64,000 bases of DNA from positions 1,054,001 through 1,118,000 of the forward strand of contig JACAAK010000001.1 of assembly GCA_025093985.1 (NCBI GenBank), given 5' to 3'. Of the stretch, positions 34,306-46,951 are shown piece after piece. A program made the position numbers and the translations under genes. Every line of letters begins with the position of its first letter. The stretch's first letter is position 1. The notes beneath the pieces are model-generated. The model searched no databases and was not told where the DNA came from. It saw nothing but the letters and a program-made list of their open reading frames with translations. The DNA comes from Calvatia gigantea (lineage: Eukaryota > Basidiomycota > Agaricomycetes > Agaricales > Lycoperdaceae).

Positions 34306-37300
34306 ATGGCCGGCATAGGTTTCGGCCTTCCCAAAGGTCTCCTTAACAACTCCACGCAACTACCGGCCCAGTCTGCCCCCGTTTTGCCAATTCCACCCGC
34401 GCCAAGCTTTGGGGACCTCAAATTCCAACTCATTGGTAAACAGCCTCGATTGCTTGAACGGTTTTCAGAGTCTATTGTGGCCCAAGGATCTGAACATAGC
34501 GAGAATATGTCCGCGACTTCTGATAACGAACAACAGCACCGCAACTTGGAGCCAAATGTGATCCCACGGAACCGCCCTTCTTTGTCGCAGGCTTTGTCTG
34601 AACCGAATCCAGCGTATCCCGCCAGCCCCACGATCAGTGATAACGTTACCAGTCAAGCACCCGCCAAAACTTCTCATTTTCCGCTGGTAAATCCAAATTC
34701 TACTGTCTCTGCTATGCGTGTCTCGAACCATCCTTTCAATGTATCAAAGATCAGCTCGACTCAGGAGGGCTCGTCTTCGTCGCTCAATTCTCTGCCCAAC
34801 TCGCTTGCAATGGATGGGAATACCGAACATCAAACTTCAAGTGGCTTCGCAGCTCCTATGCAGCTGAGCTACCCATCTACGAGTCCTGGGCCGGGTGCCT
34901 TGACTGATCATGCTATGGAAGGTGTCCAAGCCACTCGTGCCCCAGATCGTCCTTCCTTGCCGCCTACCGCACGTAAATATGAAGGCTTACGTCAAATACA
35001 AGCTCGCCTGCAATCTAGCATCCTTAATGTTAGCTCTCCGAACCTTGCATCCGTTGTCTTACTCACAGAGTCGGCCCATCAAAAGGCAACAGCCCTCCAA
35101 GCTGATGCACGCCGTCTCCACAATTCCTCACAAGAGACTCTCATCGCTGCACAAAAATCCGCTGCGGCTGCCCAAGCTCTTCTCAAGGTTGCCGACGAAG
35201 TCAGAGGGCTCGCAGAAGGTGCCAAGGCCGAACTTGATCGCTTATCGTCAAATCAACAACGTAGTATGAGTAGCGAAATTCGCGAGCTGTTTCAAACTAT
35301 GGATAATTGGATCAGTAATCAAGAAGCCGATGAAGCTGCTCTTCGAGCTCGAAGGATCGAGCAACTCAAGTTGAGGAAACAAAAGGCAGAGCTTGCACGG
35401 GCGTCCGCCCAACATTCTACTACCTCTCCCTCAAATGCTTCAACGACAACTTCTAGTGCGGTCACAGTTCAGGTCCAAACTCCGACTCTCCCAGCTCCTC
35501 CCCCAGCAAGGCAACCGTTATTCTTTTCCCCTACACCCGAAGTGGATGTCAAGGTCGATCCACGGACCTGGGCTCAGCCGGCTTCTCAAAACATATCGGC
35601 ACCGTCACCAGCCCCTGCAATGGCAGATCTCGCTCGACGCCAGGAAGACTTACGCAAGAAACTCAAAGAAAAACTTTCCGCAGAGGCCGAGTCCCGGCCT
35701 GCGTCTCCCTCGGACGTTAACCGATTGGAACAGCAACGGTTGGAAGAGGAGCAGAGGTGGGGGGAGCAGGGACAGAAAGAGGTTCTTGTACGGAAATTGG
35801 CCGAAAAGAAAGCCCACGAGGAGGAAGAGCGGAAAGTCGGCGAGAAAGCGCCGAAGGAGAAGGAGGAGATCGAGAGGAAGCCTCGTGAACAAGCTGAAGC
35901 TGAAAGAGAAGCTCACGAAGCCGCTGCCACTGAGGCTAAGAAGACACGTTCGGCAGCGGAGGCGCAGAAGACACGAGATGCCATGGAAGCTCAGCGGAAG
36001 GCGAAGGAAGCTGCAGAAGAAGCGAAGAGGAAAGCTCAAGAAGAGGAGCAGGAAATAAAACGTCGTCAGGCTGAGGTTGAGGCCGAGGCTGAAAAGCAGC
36101 GTATGGCTGCCTTTTTAATTCGACAAAAGCAAGAACAGGAGAGACAGGCGAAATTGGCTGAAGAAGCAAAACAGCGCGCGTTACGGGAGGAGAAAGAACG
36201 TGAACAGAGGCTGTTAGAGGAACAGGCCCGAATGAAAGCTGAGCGGGAGAAGGAGGAGAAATTGCGTCAAGAACAGGAGTTACGTCGTCAGCAGGTCCAA
36301 GAAGAAAGGAGCAAGATTCTGGCTGATCGCGCTCAACAAATCCGGGCTCAACGGGAATCTCGCCTTCGCTCCTTGGATGCTACCAGCGAAATGAGTATGA
36401 GTCTTGATTCAAGTCCGGTCACCTCTACTCTTGTCTTGAATCCTAGAGACCCAGCCTCCGAACCTCCTGCTTCGTCAATCCCGTCTGCTGATGAGCCTCT
36501 GCCATCACCACTTGAGCCTCAGTTGCGTTCGGTTCCAAATCAAACCTCAGTATCTCAGCTGTTCTCATCCAGAGTGCAAGACACTTTGAACACCGTATCG
36601 CCGACCAACGTTTCGACTTCCCACCATACTGCACATCACAATATGCAACGCTCACCAAAAGTGCCTCTGCAACCAGCCACTCCTACACGGAATCCTAGCC
36701 TTCCACCTGTCGCTCATTTCTCACCAGCCGATCCTCCACCCCCCCTCCCGCAACCACGTCCGCTCGCTCAATCGACATGGTCTATTCATCGGCTATCGGG
36801 CGATGGCGGTAACCTCCCTTATAGGGAAAATCCGAATTTATCCCCTCAAGCTCAAGCTGCTAACCTGCGGCATGTTGTGAATGCCCTTCACCTTCCCCCC
36901 TTGGACTTGTCTCAACCGGTCACGCCGGACCAATCTCGTATCAAACTAGAAACTGCTTATGTGAAAATGGAGCCTGTTCAGGATGATTCTTTACTCTTAC
37001 AGGTGCCTACACAACATAGCACCAACGAAACGATTCCCATCCGACCACGTTCCTCTCAATCACAGGCGCATATCCGAGTTGAAAGCGAGTCCAGGGCACC
37101 TCACCGGGCTTTACCTCCCGGTCCAGCCGGCCAATCCTTACCAGTTAGACCCCTGCACGGTTCGCGCACTAACATGGTCCTTGACCAACCTCTTCCCTCA
37201 TCTTCACCCTCCGTAACAGACGTTTCGGTCAATGTTCATGATTACCAACAGCAGCAGCAGGAGGTTTTGCAGGGTCCAAATCAGACACAGCTCTCGAGCC

Positions 37301-38080
37301 AGTTGCCATCAAGTTTGAACTCGCAGACACATCTCAGTAGCTACGCTGGATCTCAAGGTCAACCGCCGCAGCTGATACTTCCTCCAACGGATCAACGTTC
37401 GCGATCGCGATCGCCTTTCCGTATGGGTCCTGACGAATATAATCTGCAATCTGTGGTCCGAACACCATCCGACACAAACTCGGATAATCACCCACCGCCA
37501 CTGGTATACCGTGGGCGTCCCGAACCCCAGAATTCGGCCCCTGCGCATTGGGATCATTATTCCCCGGCTCCACGTTCTCCCCCACGAGGCTCAAATACTT
37601 ACAGACCGAATTACGCCATTCGTGCCCGTTCTCCTGTCGCTGGGAGGAAGAGATCTCGAGACTACAGTCCCCCACCGCATACACCTATCATCCGTGATTA
37701 TCGTGAATATGATGATCGTAGACCGTCACGAAGATATTCTCGTAGTCCGCCCACGTCGCTCACGTCCTATGTCGCGGTCCCCTTCGCCCCCATATCCTGA
37801 TCGTCCTCCTTTGGCTTCAAGGCTTACACAAGGCACAGGGGGTGGTGACTCATACCGGCCACCATCACCTCATGAACCCAAATCTTCGCGCCCCGAGTTA
37901 CTCGACCGGTTTACTGACGCCCAACCTCCGTTTGATGCATCTACAAGGCCTGGAAGGGGACGTGGGAGGCGTGGACGAGGTGGGCCCCCTGTCTCTGGAC
38001 ACGGCCACACTTCATTGGAACAACGAATTTCTGGAGCAACGCTTATGAACCGACTTGAAGATCCTCCTAGGAGACCATAA
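34306..38080 (+). CDS. Unrecognised large coiled-coil, RS- and RGG-rich protein
   Basis: I do not recognise the family. The ATG at 34306 gives MAGIGFGLPKGLLNNSTQ. The first 200 residues are Ser/Pro-rich. Helical stretches rich in Ala and Glu follow (around TESAHQKATALQADARRLH and ADEVRGLAEGAKAELDRL), then a long charged coiled coil of Glu/Lys/Arg/Gln (about 35600-36400). After a Pro/Ser-rich stretch with a short Gln run (37246-37260), the C-terminus has Arg-Ser dipeptides (SRSRSPF, SRRYSRSP, SRSPSPPYPDRP) and a GRGRGRRGRGG tract. RS and RGG regions are typical of RNA-binding or splicing-linked proteins, so a nuclear role is an inference. There are no introns. A CCC run at 37750-37752 shifts the frame: with CC the RS region continues to the stop at 38080; as read, translation ends at 37800. 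Confidence 0.7.
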
Positions 38081-38595
38081 TTGTTGCTTTGGCTTGTCAT
38101 GTTTGTGTATCTTCTTGATTCTACCTTCCACCTCACGAATTGACTCTTAACATGTAGGGTGCTTATGCCTCTGCTAATGGGTATTTTCTGATCAATCATG
38201 TTATCCCTACTGTGCAATAATCAGTTTTCAGTGTATTACCTGAATAGCCGTTTGGGAAATACAGTTATTCTAATTCTTTCACGGAGAAACCCTAGTCCTA
38301 AACATAAAATACAAACTTATAGTCTTGAATATACTCCAGGAAGCCCAATGTATGACATACAAGTGCGGAACAACAACGGACAACAAAAGATAATGAAGTT
38401 AATATATGTAGTAAGCGGGCTATAGGAGAGAAATATTCAAAAAAACTCATTATCAAACTCCAAGGAGGACAACAAAAAAGTGAGAAAGCACAGAACGGGA
38501 AAGTAGATGGCAAGTGGCCCCCAAAATAGGGAGGAAGAAGGTAAACAGGGTGCAAGAGCACAAATACTCGCATAATCGTCGTATCACATAATCTA
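38081..38595. other. Convergent spacer
   Basis: This holds the 3' ends of the coiled-coil gene and the MGA2-like gene, which converge. No gene or repeat recognised. Confidence 0.4.
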
Positions 38596-41500
38596 TCACA
38601 CATTACCGCGCAGGTATGCGCTGAGGGGCATAGCAGTGCGGAATGTGCCGTATGCGAAGTGGAATGCCCAGGCCACTGACACTGAGAAATTTACTCAGTT
38701 TTGTCACCATTTTCGTCAAGGAAGGTTTACTCACATAACAGGATTGGTAGCCAGAACAAGAGTAACATCCGGTCACCTGCTCATCATCTCGGGTCAAACC
38801 TTTCCATCAATGAAACCTTGAAAGAATGACTCACGTTTCTGGTGCCTTTGTTTCTGCTTCACGGGAGGTCGATACGTGTACGCATCGACTTCCTCAGCCG
38901 GTACAGGTGTGTTATCATATCCCACTGGGTGCGAGTGGGAGCGTGATGAGCCGGTAAGTGATGTAGTGACTGGTACCTCACGCAGGATCTTCCTTTCTAT
39001 TTCCTGAGGTGCATCTGTAGTTGGGAATGATGAGGGGGTTACAAATGCCTTCTCCTTGCCTTTCTTTTTTTGTGAGCCAGCGTTCACTGGAATTTCCTCT
39101 GCCCGGGGCGTGTATTCTGGCGGGGGCATATCCTCGCCTTGTATTGATTCTTGTTGTCCGTGCTGGTGTTGCTGTTGTTTGGCGGTAGTAGCGATCATCA
39201 TCGCGATCCACTTCTCCCAGAAAACCTTCCACTCCCCAGGGCCAGGAGGCTTATTCTCTTCTGCCACCTCGGCCCCGGCCTTGGACTTCGTCTCCGCGCT
39301 CCTCTCGGATCCACTGTCGTCATTCTTTCCAAACAATGAGTTCCACGCTGCTGTTGGTACAAACACAGGAAATACCATTGGGAGCTGGGGTAAGGCACCC
39401 CATCGCACACCGGAAAATTCTGGTAGGTTCGGGAGTCCAGGAAGTTGAGGTTTGGGAAGGTAGGAAAGGTTTGGGATAATACCGGTCGCAGGAGGAAGCT
39501 GTGAAAAAGTGCGTTGGATAAGCTCCACGAAGGATGCAGTTTGCTTTGCGTCCATTGCGACCTTTTCGCTCGATGAGGGCAGCATCGACTCCTCAAACTT
39601 ATCCACTTTCTTGTCTGAGAGAGGTAGCAATGGAGGTGGCGTCGCGGCTCTCGAAACGTCAAGTGCGCGTCTGGGCGTCCCGCGTCCCAATGCAATGGCA
39701 GAGGGAGGAGCGCTCCTCCGCATGGCGTGCCTCGATGTCCGTTTCTTCATATGCACCTTGCCACTCTCACCTCCGGCGTCACCCCACTCGGTCTCTTCAT
39801 CTTCATCGCTACTGACCTCCGACTCAACATCACCATCCCTGCCATCGTCACTGTCCCCATGATACTCGTCCCCAAATGGAGCGGAGAATCGAGGAACAAT
39901 ATTATCGAAAAATTCTGGTGGAGCAATTTCTTCTGCCGTCTTGCCCGCTGAATTCACAACCTCTCTATCAGCACCAGCCTCCACCAGAACCCTCGCACAC
40001 TCCTCACTGGCCGACAAAACCGCAAAATGCAAAGGCGTAAACCCATTCTTATCCCTCACGTCAATATCTGCACCCCTGTTCAAGAGGAAATTCACAAGCG
40101 CGGAAAGTTTCATAAATGCTGCCAAATGCAATAAGGTTTGACCTGCTGGTGTTGGGTACGATATCGCGTCTGCTGTTGAAATTGCGCTGGGTGCGAAGCG
40201 GGGTTCAAGGGGGGTGTCGAGAACGCCGAGGAAGTCGACAACTGCTTTTTCGAAGTTCTCAGCTTCGCCTGCGCGGATGAAAAGAAGTGATCGCAGGTCG
40301 CGGTTAAATGCTGTCGAGCCATTAAGTGTGGGGGGCGAGGCGAGCTGCATGAGGTTGGAGGTGCCACCATGAGAGTCTGACCCATCGTTCCCTGTATTTC
40401 CGCCAACGATCCGCATAGCGACATTCTTCGCGTCCTCTATTTTGCCCGTCATCTTGAGTCCAACTACTTGGAGCGCCAACTCCATCCTATAAAAGTGATA
40501 TTTCAGCATCCTCAAACACACACTTCTGGCAATTAAACCTACAGAGCTCGATCCGACTCGTCCGAATAGGTGAAAAGACAAGGCGGTGTGCCTGGCTGCT
40601 CAAGCATCCCCTCAAACCATACTGCAACAACCCCAGGCTGAGCTCTGGGCGGCAACATACACACCAAGGTATTATCACTCCATCTATGAGTCGAATTCGC
40701 AACCACGTCTCCAAAGATGCACCTCAAATTCAAATTTGCGTGGAAATTGGCTCCGAGAACTGTCACTTCGATCCCACCATATGTCGGACCCATATTCGGT
40801 ATTAGCCGATGGATCGTTGGCATTTGGAGTGCCAAGTTCTGACCGCCCCGATTCGGGTCAAAGAAGTAAAAAGGCAACGCCGCTGCGGACGCCTGAGAAA
40901 GTAGCATCGCCGGGGCCGGTTGCGCAACCAGGGACGGGACATGCGGCTGAGGCTGTTGCAAAATAGGGGATTGCAATGCTGAGTGCAGGTGCGAAAGTGA
41001 AGCTACTGACTGCTCGACCTGCGGAGCGACTGCGGGCATAAGCGCATCAGAACTTTGATCCAAAGGAGTGCAAAGAATATCGGGAGAGGATGAATCGGAA
41101 CCCTGTAGCGAAGGCTGCAGAGACGGAATGTTTGGGGTTTGAGTCTGGCTTTGGATTTGAACGACGGCTTCCGAAACGGCTAAGAGGTTTTGGAGAACTG
41201 AGGAAGGCGTTGGCGATCTCGTGATAGGGAGAGGAGAATATGTGGTCGAAGGTGATGGCAGACTTGACACACTGCCCTCTCTTGAACCCCGGCTAGGTTT
41301 CGCTGACGCGTCGTAAGGCTTTGGCCGCTTTTTCGCCGAACTTGTAAGAGTCTTATCTTTGCGTCGAGACGGAGCACGAAGGTCCAAAGGTGAAGCTTCA
41401 TTTCCAATGGGCGACATTTGCGACCAATCATGATCTGCGCCAGAGAAGGTGTTAACGCAATCCGCCTGTCGATTACTTGCCGACGCGGTTTTGTGGTCAT

Positions 41501-42829
41501 CAGTTATCATAATCGGTTTTGAGATTCCGGCTCCAACAACGCGGCCGACATGATCCATCATGGTGAAGCGAACTAGGAATCCCACCTTTTCCCGATGGTG
41601 GCGACAGTAGCACGTAATGCGCAGAGGCAGGACTACCGAACCAGTGGAAAAGTCCAACACCTCCGCACAATTAAATTGGATGATACTATTTGTATCTTCG
41701 TGAGCAGATTTCTTAATAGGTTTTCCAAAGGCGTCTTCTCCTGCAGACTCAGAATCTGAACGCACAGGTCTAACTCTTGCGGCAATCTTTTTCGCGACTC
41801 GTTTCGCCTGAACATAAGGATTAAGTCCAAGGAATAACTGAAGACGAATTTCACATACCTCACGCGTGCGGCAACTTGAACAACTGACAACAGGCACGCT
41901 AGGCGCACTTGCACAAACCACCTCCGTGGTCAGATTCAGAGTGTCCTGAAGAACGGCGTCTGTGCACCCAAGGTGAGTTTGAGTTTGGAACTGAAAGAAT
42001 TTGGAACATACCAATTTTTCCTTGTTTGCGAGTTCGTCGCTTTGTGGATGTTCCTGGAGGTAATTTAAGCCATTTCCACGAGCCGACACGGTCGTATTTT
42101 TGGGAATCTGATGACGAGTTGGCATCGGCCAAGTCAACAGTAATCCTCACTTGTGTTTCCACTCGTGACTTGGTTCCTCCTTCGGGTATGCTGGGGAACA
42201 TAATCGGAAGGCTAACAATGGGAAGGTCAGAATCGTTAAGAAGGTCAGGAAAAAGTGACACACTTGAAACAGGCTTCTTTAGGAGGTTGGACGACTCGTT
42301 GATTGTGGGAGACGCCATCGAGCTTTCGGGGAAGAGGGGCGGGGGGAGGAATGGGTTTTGTGACCGATATGGGGCCATTACGAGAAGGCACGAGGAGGTT
42401 ACTTGGTCGGAAATTTGGTACGAATTGATTCGGTTGCGACTCGGGAGATGTGTCCTGAACTTGAGGTTGTTGTTGGGGAGGGAATGTAGGGCTGTGGGGG
42501 ATGTGGGTTGAGGTACCACTGGCGGGGATGTTAGAAACTGGGGAGGGAAGGGTGAGACTGGGAGAGCCGTACTCGTCAAATGCATGCTGCTCGAGGAGAT
42601 CGTCTATGCCAAGCATCTGTTCGTCTTCAAGCTTGCGAGGCTGGACAAAGACAGAGGGATCTGCATCCCAGGACTGTTGGTCCGGCTTGGGTTGATGCAT
42701 GGGCAAAAACCAGGAAGGGACTGTGTTGAGGTGGGTCCTAATAGCAACGGAGTTTGAAGGGTCTGAAGGGTCTGGAGTGTGTGGTGAAGGTGAGCGAGAG
42801 TCTGCTGCCGTCGCCGACGACGAGGACAT
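38596..42829 (-). CDS. Membrane-bound transcription factor of the Mga2/Spt23 type
   Basis: In yeast these ER-anchored factors are cut by the proteasome when membranes lack unsaturated lipids or oxygen, and then activate desaturase and hypoxia genes. I start at the ATG giving MSSSSATAADSRSPSP. The DNA-binding-type region reads LPIMFPSIPEGGTKSRVETQ, VGSWKWLKLPPG and LTTEVVCASAPSVPVVSC, then AKRVAKKIAARVRP. An IPT/TIG fold follows (HRLIPNMGPTYGGIEVTVLG), then ankyrin repeats (GQTLLHLAAFMKLSALVNFL, KNGFTPLHFAVLSASEECAR). A Ser/Pro-rich part follows. The last exons, joined over introns, encode the membrane segment RMLLLFWLPILLVSVAWAF and end YLRGNV at 38596. Reading through the intron at QKR would stop early at 38794 and lose the anchor. 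Confidence 0.88.
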
Positions 42830-43205
42830 GGTCTGAGGTGATAACAGCGGCGGGAGAAAAGGGACGCTTGGGAGTGATGGTGTTTGTTTTGAACCGCGTG
42901 TCACTCTCCCTTTATTTGATCCACATTTACATGTCTAATTACAGCCACTCCCCCTCCCCCTTATGTGTTCACTCCACAACATGGTTTAACATGCCGAGCC
43001 TCTCTAGCTGTAGTGTCAACCATAATGCATAATGTGTAACTTACGCTGCTCCTGACTAATGCGTGTCGACTAGCGTACATTCACACCCGTCGCTGGTTCT
43101 CGTCCGCGGTTACCGCTTATCTGATAAGACAAGGTATTAGGCACGTGAGCAAAAGTTGCGTCGGTTGCCGGAAAGTTGCTCCCTCTGCTCGTTTCTCGTC
43201 GCCCA
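42830..43205. promoter_or_regulatory. Divergent promoter of the MGA2-like and Mmc1-like genes
   Basis: About 376 bases lie between two start codons on opposite strands. Nothing specific recognised. Confidence 0.4.
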
Positions 43206-45559
43206 ATGCACAAATGCACCTTCTCGGCACTCACTCCCAAACATCTTCATAGGACAGCATCTTACAAATGCTTGCAAGGTGCAAAAAAATTTTGCCATAA
43301 TCCTTGGACGAACCAAGCAGGGAATCGATTATTTTCAATTTCAAGAGTCCATTGCTCGGAGACCCATGCCGCACAGGCTGAATTAGCTGTCACAAGACAC
43401 GAAGCCCTGACGCTGCAGCACAAAGCAGAAAATATTTTGGGTCCTGTTTTCAAAGTGGGAGAAAAGCCCCCAGATATACCACGTACAGTCGAAACTGTCA
43501 AATTTTGGCGCGATGTTTTATCAGACGCTTTTGAAAACTTGTCTACCGCTGCCGAACGCCCAGCTCGCATTGTTGGTAAGGGTCGGTCCTTTCCTTGTGG
43601 CAGGATACTTATGAACAATCCTAATAGTCTTTAGCGTGGACGAGTCGTCTGGTGCCAGGGACCTTGTCATGGCATTGTTGGAGGAACCTCTAAGTTCTAA
43701 CCAGACCCAACAGGATACCCTACGAAATCGTTGGCAGAATGCTGACCTCTCAGCTAACTTGACCATATCGTGAGCACTTAACCATTCTCTCAGATCACCA
43801 TTTCATTCACCTCAGATGTCAACAGAACGAAACCTGCTGAATCCCCGTCTTCAATTCACCTGTCATCTTCTTACATGCAACAATTCTCTATCCCTATAGA
43901 AATCATAGAGCTCTGTTTTTCAACTCCACTTTCAACCACTCTCAACTCACACCCACCCGGCTGCCTTTTCAAAGCTGACGTTCCACTAATCGTCTTTAAC
44001 CCCCTGACAACACCCCTCTCCACCTTGAAGTACCTCAACTTTCCGTCACATGCCATCTTCGTGGCTTCAGGAAACCCACACTTGAACAGCACGCCCTTGC
44101 AACAAACCATTCAAAACCAGCTCGCTCCCCAATTCCCTCTCGAAACTAATTCACCAGACAATCAACAAAGATTACTCTTCGTTGACTTCTCTCGCGCGCT
44201 TTCGGCGATCCAAACATTCCGTTCTAACCCAACGTCCCCACTTGCAATTCAACAATACCTAAACGATTTCACTGGTTCCGGAATCTCACGCGTGACGCAA
44301 ACTATTCGCGACGTCGTGGATTCTGGCGCCAATACTTCGTCACCTATCGCATTCCTGCGCAACAGGACGGCAGTTATACAACTACATGACGTTTTGAACG
44401 CCTTTCGTTCTAACGTGCAGGATGTGAAGAGAAGTTTAGATGATATCCGGGAAGGCATCAGCCGCCTCACTAGAAAAATGGAAGAAGCCAAAATTAGAGT
44501 GCCAGGTGAAATCCTTGGGCCCATTACTGAAGCTGGAAAGGAAAATGGCAATGCGAAGGACATCGTTGGCGAGTCCCTACGGCTGGCCAGTAAAGAGATG
44601 AAAGTCGTATTGGAGAAACTGAATTGGTGGAAAGCTATGTGGCACATTGACGAGATTGGTGGAATTGTCGGAGCCGCGGTGGACAGAGTCTGGTGCACAG
44701 ACTTGAAGAAGCAGGTTAGCCTGTTCGTTCGCCTATAAGATGATTACCTTAAAAACCACGTCACCTAGCTCATCCTTCAAACTGGTCGGCTCCTCTCCCT
44801 ACAAGCAGAACTCACGAGGTCCGCGATGACACTCGTGAACTACCAAACACCCACCCTTGCACCACCTTCACCCCTAACTAAAACTCCATCAAACCAAACC
44901 CCACTTTTCACAGCGCGTATCCTCAAGAACACACTCTCCCAATTGCATTCTTCGCCTTCATCCACCCTCACCCCAAGCACCCTCACAACGCCATTAACAA
45001 AACGCAAATCCCAGCTCTTAGCATACCCCACAACACGCCTTCAGGTCAAAGCCCAACACCTCTTACTACAGATGTCTGCCGGTGTCACTGTCGGTTCCGG
45101 GTTCACCTGGGCCGGGTGGATGGGATACCTAGCGCAAACTGTCGGAGAGAGCGGAACCGGTGTGTGGGGTACTGTAGGTATGGGCATGGATCCCGCAACC
45201 GGAATGGGTTTGGGTCTGCTAGGCGCTGTGTATATTGTAAGGCGTGTGGTAGGGAAATGGGAGAAAGAGAAAAAAAGGTGGTGGGCTGATTGGGAACGCG
45301 TTGGGCAGGGACTTGATAGGGATTTGAAGGTACATTTGTCGTGAATAACGTATTTGAGAAAATGTCTGACGGGTGTTGTTATGGGCAGGCAAAAATCGAC
45401 GATGTTATGAAGGAAAAAGTTGTGGTCGTCGCTGACACCGCTTGTCAGGGTCTCAACGAACTCTGCGACAAACGTCAGGAAGAAGTCGACAAAACGAGGG
45501 ATGACGTTGCCGATTTGCAGAGTGAACTGCAAAATATCATTTCACGGACGCACATCTGA
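43206..45559 (+). CDS. Mmc1-like mitochondrial membrane protein
   Basis: The exons join to a protein starting MHKCTFSALTPKHLHRTASY, a basic, Ser/Thr-rich mitochondrial presequence. Later segments include HKAENILGPVFKVGEKPPDIPR, LSTAAERPARIV-VFSVDESSG, IPIEIIELCFSTP, a helical stretch DVLNAFRSNVQDVKRSL, KVVLEKLNWWKAMWHIDEIG and LILQTGRLLSLQAELTR. A hydrophobic hairpin follows (VTVGSGFTWAGWMGYLAQTV and GLGLLGAVYIVRRVVG), then a charged helical tail ending QNIISRTHI. This order resembles the fungal Mmc1 family, a dynamin-like membrane protein without a working GTPase that supports cristae shape. That naming is from memory and only moderately sure. The join at ANLTI-STKPAE uses an acceptor (CAACAG) that skips an earlier CAG. 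Fungus-specific. Confidence 0.65.
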
Positions 45560-45852
45560 ACATGGTCTGTCTCTTTTTCATGGAATTTGGACATCTTGTC
45601 TCTCGCCTTCCTGTAAAGATGGAACAATGTCTATTTGATACCGAAAGAAGTTAAATAGGGGTCAGTTAAGAATCGGACAACACCGCCCGTTTTGGCTGTT
45701 CTGATCCATGTTCACGCGCTTCATTTGGATGTCGCGTCGAATCCCCTATCCGTGCATCCTCATACTCCTCCTCACTATCCTCGCCAATCCCAAATAGCTC
45801 TTCTCTTTCATCCCAAACGTCAGCAAATCTTACATTCCCTTTCTTCTTTTTC

Positions 45853-46723
45853 TTATCCTTTCCCCTGCCACCCCCGGTCACCCCCGGTCACCCCACTGAT
45901 ACCTAGAGGTAGCCCGTTAGAGCGATGCGTAGGAAGCAGTTGTGTTCCTAAACTCTCCAAGTCGTCCTCAAAGTCAGATAAGGAGTTGTCCAAGGGCTGG
46001 TAGAGCCGGGAGATTTCGCGGCGGTAGCGGTAATACTTCTCTAGATGATAGGATACGACAAGACCCATACTTGATCCGAGGAGGTTGGCCTGAAGGTGGT
46101 TAATGAAATCGTTGACAACATTGATGCTCGAATGGGAGGACAACTTACCACGACGTCACCAATTTGAAATTCTTTGTACTGCGAGGTATTGGCTTAGAGA
46201 GGCGAAATAATGGAAAGAAATAATGGACTTACAGGGAAAACCGATTGGACAAATTCACTTAGTATCCCACCACAGAGGAAACAAGTGAAGAATGTGAATG
46301 AGAGACCAAAGTATCGCCAAAACCATACTCTTCGTGCGCTCCTAATAATTGGCGGTTAAGTAAGGGATAAGACAAATATTGATATGAGGGCGTACTCGTC
46401 AACGTCAACGATAAAATAAAACACTCCCGTTGCGAAAGTAAAGCATAGGAAATGCAACAGCTTATCATTGAGTGGTAGCGCATGAGAAAAGTCCGTGAAG
46501 CCCAGAAGCGCCAGCATAACCATTATAACGCATGTAAATACCAGAAACCACTATAACCCCATGAGAACGAGCGTAGACAAGAAAAAAACGGGTACGCAAC
46601 TGGTCGTAATCGTAAGGGTAGATCGTATTTGGGTATGTGAACTTTGTATGACTTCATGATGGCCCTCCCAATCTTGGACATGAATTTTTTGGGCGCTTTG
46701 GAGTCATTTGGATAGCGGGACAT
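45853..46723 (-). CDS. VanZ-like membrane protein
   Basis: The start is MSRYPNDSKAPKKFMSKIG. Joining across short introns gives LRLRPWFLVFTCVIMVML, GFTDFSHALPLNDKLLHFLCF, a hydrophobic FATGVFYFIVDVDE, then RRVWFWRYFGLSFTFFTCFL, CGGILSEFVQSVFP, YKEFQIGDVV and ANLLGSSMGLVVSYHLEKYY. These match the VanZ-like domain: NDK-HFL in the first half and the conserved E-Q...F-GDV-AN-G in the second. Function of the fungal proteins is unknown. A 10-bp direct duplication (CCCCCGGTCA twice, 45871-45890, plus strand) moves the tail out of frame, ending the protein at 45853. With one copy the frame would continue through a Lys-rich and acidic tail (GKDKKKKKGNVRF...EYEDARIG) to 45666. Confidence 0.78.
45871..45890. 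repeat. 10-bp tandem duplication
   Basis: CCCCCGGTCA occurs twice in a row, inside the 3' part of the VanZ-like gene. One copy keeps the downstream charged tail in frame, two copies do not. Confidence 0.9.
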
Positions 46724-46951
46724 AATATTTTGGTGTAGAGTTAGTTGTTACGAACTCTTGTGCGAGTGTGGACGGGGGACAGATGGTGGGTGAGCTTGCC
46801 GATCGCAGTGGACTGTGGTTACCCTTGGATGCCGATTGTTTGTTCCGAAGGATATAGGCAAATAACACGTTAGACCGCCCCCAGATCCAACTTAAAAAAC
46901 CCTGATCACTTGTATTGGGGCGCCAAGTTCGAACGTTCAAAAGTCTAACTG
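46724..46951. promoter_or_regulatory. Divergent promoter of the VanZ-like gene and REC114
   Basis: Only 228 bases lie between two oppositely directed start codons. No meiotic control element was recognised. Confidence 0.35.

Noticed and set aside
42900..43200. Further tRNA or small RNA gene in the divergent spacer
   Set aside because: No pair of box A and box B sequences and no cloverleaf could be drawn.
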